Below, piece by piece: positions 60,788 to 64,000 of a stretch of 64,000 nucleotides of DNA. Numbering within the stretch: position 1 is the stretch's first letter; every line of letters begins with the position of its first letter. The position numbers were made by a program, and so were the translations under genes. Below the pieces are notes generated by a model, which saw nothing but the letters and a program-made list of their open reading frames with translations, was not told where the DNA came from and did no database searches. The DNA comes from Anaerotruncus sp. G3(2012) (GTDB lineage Bacteria > Bacillota > Clostridia > Oscillospirales > Ruminococcaceae): positions 289,538-353,537 of the forward strand of contig NZ_KE159657.1 in the NCBI RefSeq assembly GCF_000403395.2, written 5' to 3'.

Positions 60788-63022
60788 ATGGCCGCCAAAC
60801 GACCGAAAAAGGAACCCAAAAGACAGGTCAACCCCTCGGCAGTGATCGAAAATGCGGGCATCATGTTCGAACAGCCGATTGTGGAAACCCTCGAAAAAAA
60901 CTATATGCCATACGCGATGAGTGTAATCGTCAGCCGCGCGATCCCCGAGATCGACGGGTTTAAGCCGTCGCACCGGAAACTGCTTTATACGATGTATAAA
61001 ATGGGGCTGTTGACCGGGGCACGCACCAAGTCGGCCAACGTGGTGGGCCAGACAATGCGTCTCAACCCACATGGCGACAGCGCGATCTATGAAACAATGG
61101 TGCGCCTTGCACGCGGGTGCGAGGCGCTGCTCCATCCATATGTGGATAGCAAGGGCAACTTCGGCAAGGCATACAGCCGGGATATGGCCTATGCTGCGTC
61201 CCGGTATACCGAGGTCAAGCTCGACCCGATCTGCAATGAACTGTTTGGTGATATCGACCGCGACACGGTGGATTTTGTGGATAACTACGACAATACCATG
61301 AAGGAGCCAACTCTGCTTCCGGTCACCTTTCCGTCGGTTCTGGTGAATGCCAATGTGGGCATCGCAGTTGGGATGGCTTCGTCGATCTGCCCGTTTAACC
61401 TTTCGGAGGTCTGCGAAACCACGATCGCTGTCCTGCGCAACCCCGATCACGACCTGACTGAGACCCTCAAAGCCCCCGACTTCCCAGGAGGCGGCTATAT
61501 CGTTTACAACGAACGGGAACTGCGTCAGGTTTACGAAACAGGGCGGGGCGGCATCCGGGTGCGGGCGCGCTATACCTACGACAAGGCGAACAACTGCATT
61601 GATATCACCGAAATCCCGCCAACCACCACAGTCGAGGCGATCATGGACAAGGTGGTTGATCTGGTCAAGGCCGGGAAAATCCGGGAGATCGCTGATATGC
61701 GCGATGAGACCGATCTGAGCGGTTTAAAATTGACCCTCGACCTCAAGCGCGGCACAGACCCTGATGCGCTGATGCGTCGGCTGTTCCGGATGACCCCGCT
61801 TGAGGATAGTTTTTCCTGCAACTTTAATGTGCTGATCGGCGGTATGCCGCGGGTCTGCGGGGTTAAAACGCTCATCAACGAATGGGCGGCGTTCCGTGAA
61901 GAATGTGTCCGGCGCAAGATCCATTTCGAGCTGAAGCGCAAGCAGGATAAACTGCATCTGCTGCGCGGCCTGGGGAAAATCCTGCTCGATATTGACAAGG
62001 CGGTGAAGATCGTCCGGGAGACCGAGGAGGAGAAAGAGGTCGTCCCCAATCTGATGATCGGATTTGGCATCGACGAGGTGCAGGCGGAATATGTCGCGGA
62101 AATTCGTCTGCGGCATCTGAACCGGGAGTATATTCTCAAGCGGATCGAGGAAACCGGGCAGCTCGAAAAAGAGATCGCGGAGATGCAGGAGATCCTTGGG
62201 GATCGGAAAAAGGTTCGTGCACTGATTATTTCTGATCTGAAGGAGGTCAGCAAAAAGTACGGGAAACCCCGCCGTTCGCTGCTCTATTATCCCACAGAGG
62301 AGGACGAGCAGCCGGTTGCCGCCGAGATGCCTGATTATCCGGTCCATCTGTTCTTTACCCGCGAAGGATATTTCAAAAAGATTACGCCGCAGTCGCTCCG
62401 GATGAGCAGTGAACACAAGCTCAAAGAGGGGGATTCGGTCGTACAGGCGCTTGAGGGCAGCAACAATATGGAACTTCTCTTCTTTACCGATCGGGCGCAG
62501 GTCTACAAGGCGAAAGCATCCGACTTTGACGACACCAAGGCGAGTGTGATGGGGGATTATATCCCCGCCCGGCTCGGGATGGAGGAAGGCGAAAACGCAG
62601 TCTATCTGGCAGCGACTTCGGATTTTGCCGGTTATATGCTCTTCTTCTTCGAGAATGGAAAGGTAGCGAAGGTGGAGCTTTCCGGATATCAGACCAAAAC
62701 CAACCGCAAAAAGCTGCTTGGCGCTTATAATGCGGCTTCCCCGCTGGTCGCGGCGCGTCAGATTGGGGAGGACTGCGAATTCCTGCTGACCTCAACCAAT
62801 GGCCGGATGCTGATTGTCCACACCGGCGCAATCGCTCCGAAATCGACCCGCGGGACACAGGGGATCGCGGTCATGACCCAGAAGAAGAACCAGACGCTGG
62901 CATCGGTCGAGCCGTTTGTGGAGGGGTCGCTCGCGAACGACCACCGGTACCGTACCAAGACACTGCCTTCGGCAGGGATGCTGCCCCGGCCGGAGGATAC
63001 CGGCGAACAGCTCTCCCTTTGA
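60788..63022 (+). CDS. type IIA topoisomerase A subunit (ParC/GyrA-like)
   Basis: 744 residues. MPYAMSVIVSRAIPEIDGFKP near residue 38 begins the breakage-reunion domain; the catalytic Tyr is in YAASRYTEVKLDPI near residue 138. The C-terminal beta-propeller (FTREGYFKKITPQSL onward) is shorter than in GyrA, with no clear GyrA box, favouring a ParC-like enzyme. GAGGTG precedes ATG 60788. It partners the B subunit upstream, from which it is separated by a repeat. Intrinsic terminator follows. Confidence 0.92.
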   Translation: MAAKRPKKEPKRQVNPSAVIENAGIMFEQPIVETLEKNYMPYAMSVIVSRAIPEIDGFKPSHRKLLYTMYKMGLLTGARTKSANVVGQTMRLNPHGDSAIYETMVRLARGCEALLHPYVDSKGNFGKAYSRDMAYAASRYTEVKLDPICNELFGDIDRDTVDFVDNYDNTMKEPTLLPVTFPSVLVNANVGIAVGMASSICPFNLSEVCETTIAVLRNPDHDLTETLKAPDFPGGGYIVYNERELRQVYETGRGGIRVRARYTYDKANNCIDITEIPPTTTVEAIMDKVVDLVKAGKIREIADMRDETDLSGLKLTLDLKRGTDPDALMRRLFRMTPLEDSFSCNFNVLIGGMPRVCGVKTLINEWAAFREECVRRKIHFELKRKQDKLHLLRGLGKILLDIDKAVKIVRETEEEKEVVPNLMIGFGIDEVQAEYVAEIRLRHLNREYILKRIEETGQLEKEIAEMQEILGDRKKVRALIISDLKEVSKKYGKPRRSLLYYPTEEDEQPVAAEMPDYPVHLFFTREGYFKKITPQSLRMSSEHKLKEGDSVVQALEGSNNMELLFFTDRAQVYKAKASDFDDTKASVMGDYIPARLGMEEGENAVYLAATSDFAGYMLFFFENGKVAKVELSGYQTKTNRKKLLGAYNAASPLVAARQIGEDCEFLLTSTNGRMLIVHTGAIAPKSTRGTQGIAVMTQKKNQTLASVEPFVEGSLANDHRYRTKTLPSAGMLPRPEDTGEQLSL

Positions 63023-63036
63023 TACAGAAAAAACGA

Positions 63037-63067
63037 AAGCCGGACAGCGATTGCCGTCCGGCTTGGG
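63037..63067 (+). terminator. intrinsic terminator of the topoisomerase gene
   Basis: AAGCCGGAC/GTCCGGCTT stem with a ten-base loop and then GGGTTTTC. Confidence 0.75.
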
Positions 63068-63194
63068 TTTTCATCCCCGTGCAAACGCTTTTCGGAGTAA
63101 AAACCGTTGTTAGTATGGTCCCAATGCATTGATTTATACAGATTATTTTATAATTATTTTTTAAATATCAAATATATTTTTTAAAATAACAAGA

Positions 63195-63223
63195 TTTACA
63201 ATATTATCCATATGTGATATGAT
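63195..63223 (+). promoter_or_regulatory. promoter in an AT-rich region for the protease
   Basis: TTTACA (63195-63200) and TATGAT (63218-63223), 17 bp apart, in a strongly A/T-rich tract (63120-63240) unlike most of the window. Nothing else is seen in 63068-63294. Confidence 0.6.
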
Positions 63224-63294
63224 GAAATTGTGATAAACAGATCTGCGCGCAGGGGGTATCACGGCAAAGAAACAGTGAAGGAAAATGGCAGTAT

Positions 63295-63937
63295 ATGTTG
63301 AAAAAAGTGCGTAAGTACATTTCTGATTGTTTTTTTGTTGCTGACTATGGGCTTGTCGGCCTCTGCCGTAGGCGACTCTCAAGATAAAACAGAACCTTAT
63401 GACCCGAACCCGTCAGTGCGTCCTTGCACGATTTTTGGCGATGATGACTCTTGGTACGCCACACCGAAAGATGGAAGAGGATACAAGGCTGTTGCGAAGC
63501 TATATATCTACTTTCCGGATAGCAGCACACCAAGGGAGGGGACAGGTTTCCTCTATGGAGATCATGCGATGGGAACAGCGGCACATTGCCTGTATGATGG
63601 TAGATATGGCGGCAAGGCTACAAGGATCAAAATTGTTCTTCCGCATAAGACAATTTTTGCTGATGGCAGTAAACTGCGCTATCCGCCCCAATGGAGCGCG
63701 GGTTCTTCCTCCACAGTAGCAGGAGATTGGCATTACGATTATGGAACGATTACACTTCCTGCCGGAACGGCATCTGAAGGCTATTTTGGTCTTTATACAA
63801 ATGGCGCAAAAGTGGGAGATACCTGTTTGGTTAGTGGATATCGGGCAGGAGAGTACAAGGCCCGTATTAGCCGCGATAAAATTAGGAAATTTGGTACATA
63901 TGATTTAGGTTGTGTCGTCAATAGAAATGTGCTATAA
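63295..63937 (+). pseudogene. secreted trypsin-like serine protease, apparently broken
   Basis: ATG 63295 with GAAGGAAA upstream starts MLKK, but the frame shifts at A6 (63301-63306). With five A, it would read MLKKCVSTFLIVFLLLTMGL and then SASA, a good signal peptide continuous with the main frame (to 63937). The main frame has the His motif GTAAHCLYD and the Asp in WHYDYGTI of the trypsin-like/V8 fold. It stops at RNVL before any GDSGG/GxSGSP serine motif, so the active site is incomplete. A sequencing error, phase-variable A-run or true decay could explain the frameshift; the missing 3' end needs a second event. Confidence 0.65.
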
Positions 63938-63938
63938 T
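63910..63938 (+). promoter_or_regulatory. promoter overlapping the protease end
   Basis: TTGTGT (63910-63915) and TATAAT (63933-63938), 17 bp apart, 30 bp before the next start codon. Its -10 overlaps the premature stop of the protease frame. Confidence 0.75.
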
Positions 63939-63967
63939 AGTCCTCAAAGTAGCAGGAGGGCAGAAAA

Positions 63968-64000
63968 ATGGCGAGGGAACAGCATCGACATGATATAAGC
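63968..64000 (+). CDS. start of an unidentified gene (cut by window end)
   Basis: ATG 63968 with AGGAGGG seven bases upstream and a near-consensus promoter. Only eleven residues are visible (MAREQHRHDIS), too few to identify. Its promoter begins where the protease gene is cut off, so it may be part of an insertion. Confidence 0.6.
   Translation, partial: MAREQHRHDIS

Noticed and set aside
63068..63290. A tRNA or attachment site in the AT-rich end region
   Set aside because: No cloverleaf-like pairing or T-loop motif (GTTCGA) is visible, and the far end lies outside the window.

Overview
The window looks like chromosome from a GC-rich, motile, anaerobic Gram-positive bacterium of the Clostridia, most likely the Oscillospiraceae/Ruminococcaceae. 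The evidence is gene content: a Firmicute-type DarA/HolB/RicT/RsmI block, a T-box leader, PPi-type phosphofructokinase, a bacterial ferredoxin, flagellin with CsrA and CheV, an ftsQ-ftsZ division block and a citrate-lyase fermentation cluster. I see no rRNA, tRNA, CRISPR array or intact insertion sequence. Species cannot be named from the sequence alone.

Layout. 1-3.2 kb: the 3' part of metG, then tatD. 3.2-7.8 kb: a cytoplasmic ricin-type lectin with a basic tail, then a motility block of cheV, csrA and flagellin. 8.2-13.6 kb: darA-holB-ricT, a 2x[4Fe-4S] ferredoxin, trmN6-like methyltransferase, rsmI and a cysteine-peptidase-like protein. Together with metG-tatD this is the conserved Firmicute yaaQ-yabD neighbourhood, here split and reordered. 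14.1-16.5 kb: PPi-phosphofructokinase and glucose-6-phosphate isomerase, overlapping by ATGA. 16.6-22.4 kb: an NMT1/SsuA-type ABC transporter followed by a histidine kinase/response regulator pair, separated by an array of 111-bp repeats. 22.5-27.3 kb: nagB, nagA, a long class II aldolase and a LarA-family (nickel-pincer racemase/epimerase) protein. 27.7-29.5 kb: a Ser/Asp-rich surface protein and a small membrane protein.

29.7-41.5 kb is an accessory metabolic region. It holds an M20 amidohydrolase and a YfcC-type carrier under one LysR regulator, then a second LysR regulator divergent from citD-citE-citF, a CitMHS citrate carrier, citC and a citX-citG fusion. Both LysR regulators have an ATAAG-type dyad centred about 65 bp upstream of the predicted start of the divergent target. 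41.7-51.2 kb: a 2-hydroxyacid dehydrogenase, a DUF1846 protein, two small proteins, a P-type calcium ATPase and a TrpXYZ-like ABC transporter behind a T-box leader whose candidate specifier codon is UGG (Trp). 51.4-63 kb: murA, a long structured non-coding stretch, ftsQ, ftsZ, ppk1 and the parE/parC-like topoisomerase pair. The last kilobase is AT-rich and carries a broken secreted trypsin-like protease, then the start of another gene.

The most unusual parts are in the regulatory and intergenic DNA. A modular palindromic repeat family occurs in at least six intergenic copies, including one between parE and parC. Two look-alike TGTGACA...TGTCACA hairpins lie ahead of csrA. The flagellin leader has a textbook-like CsrA site. 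The 111-bp array before the histidine kinase is both an open frame and a promoter-like repeat.
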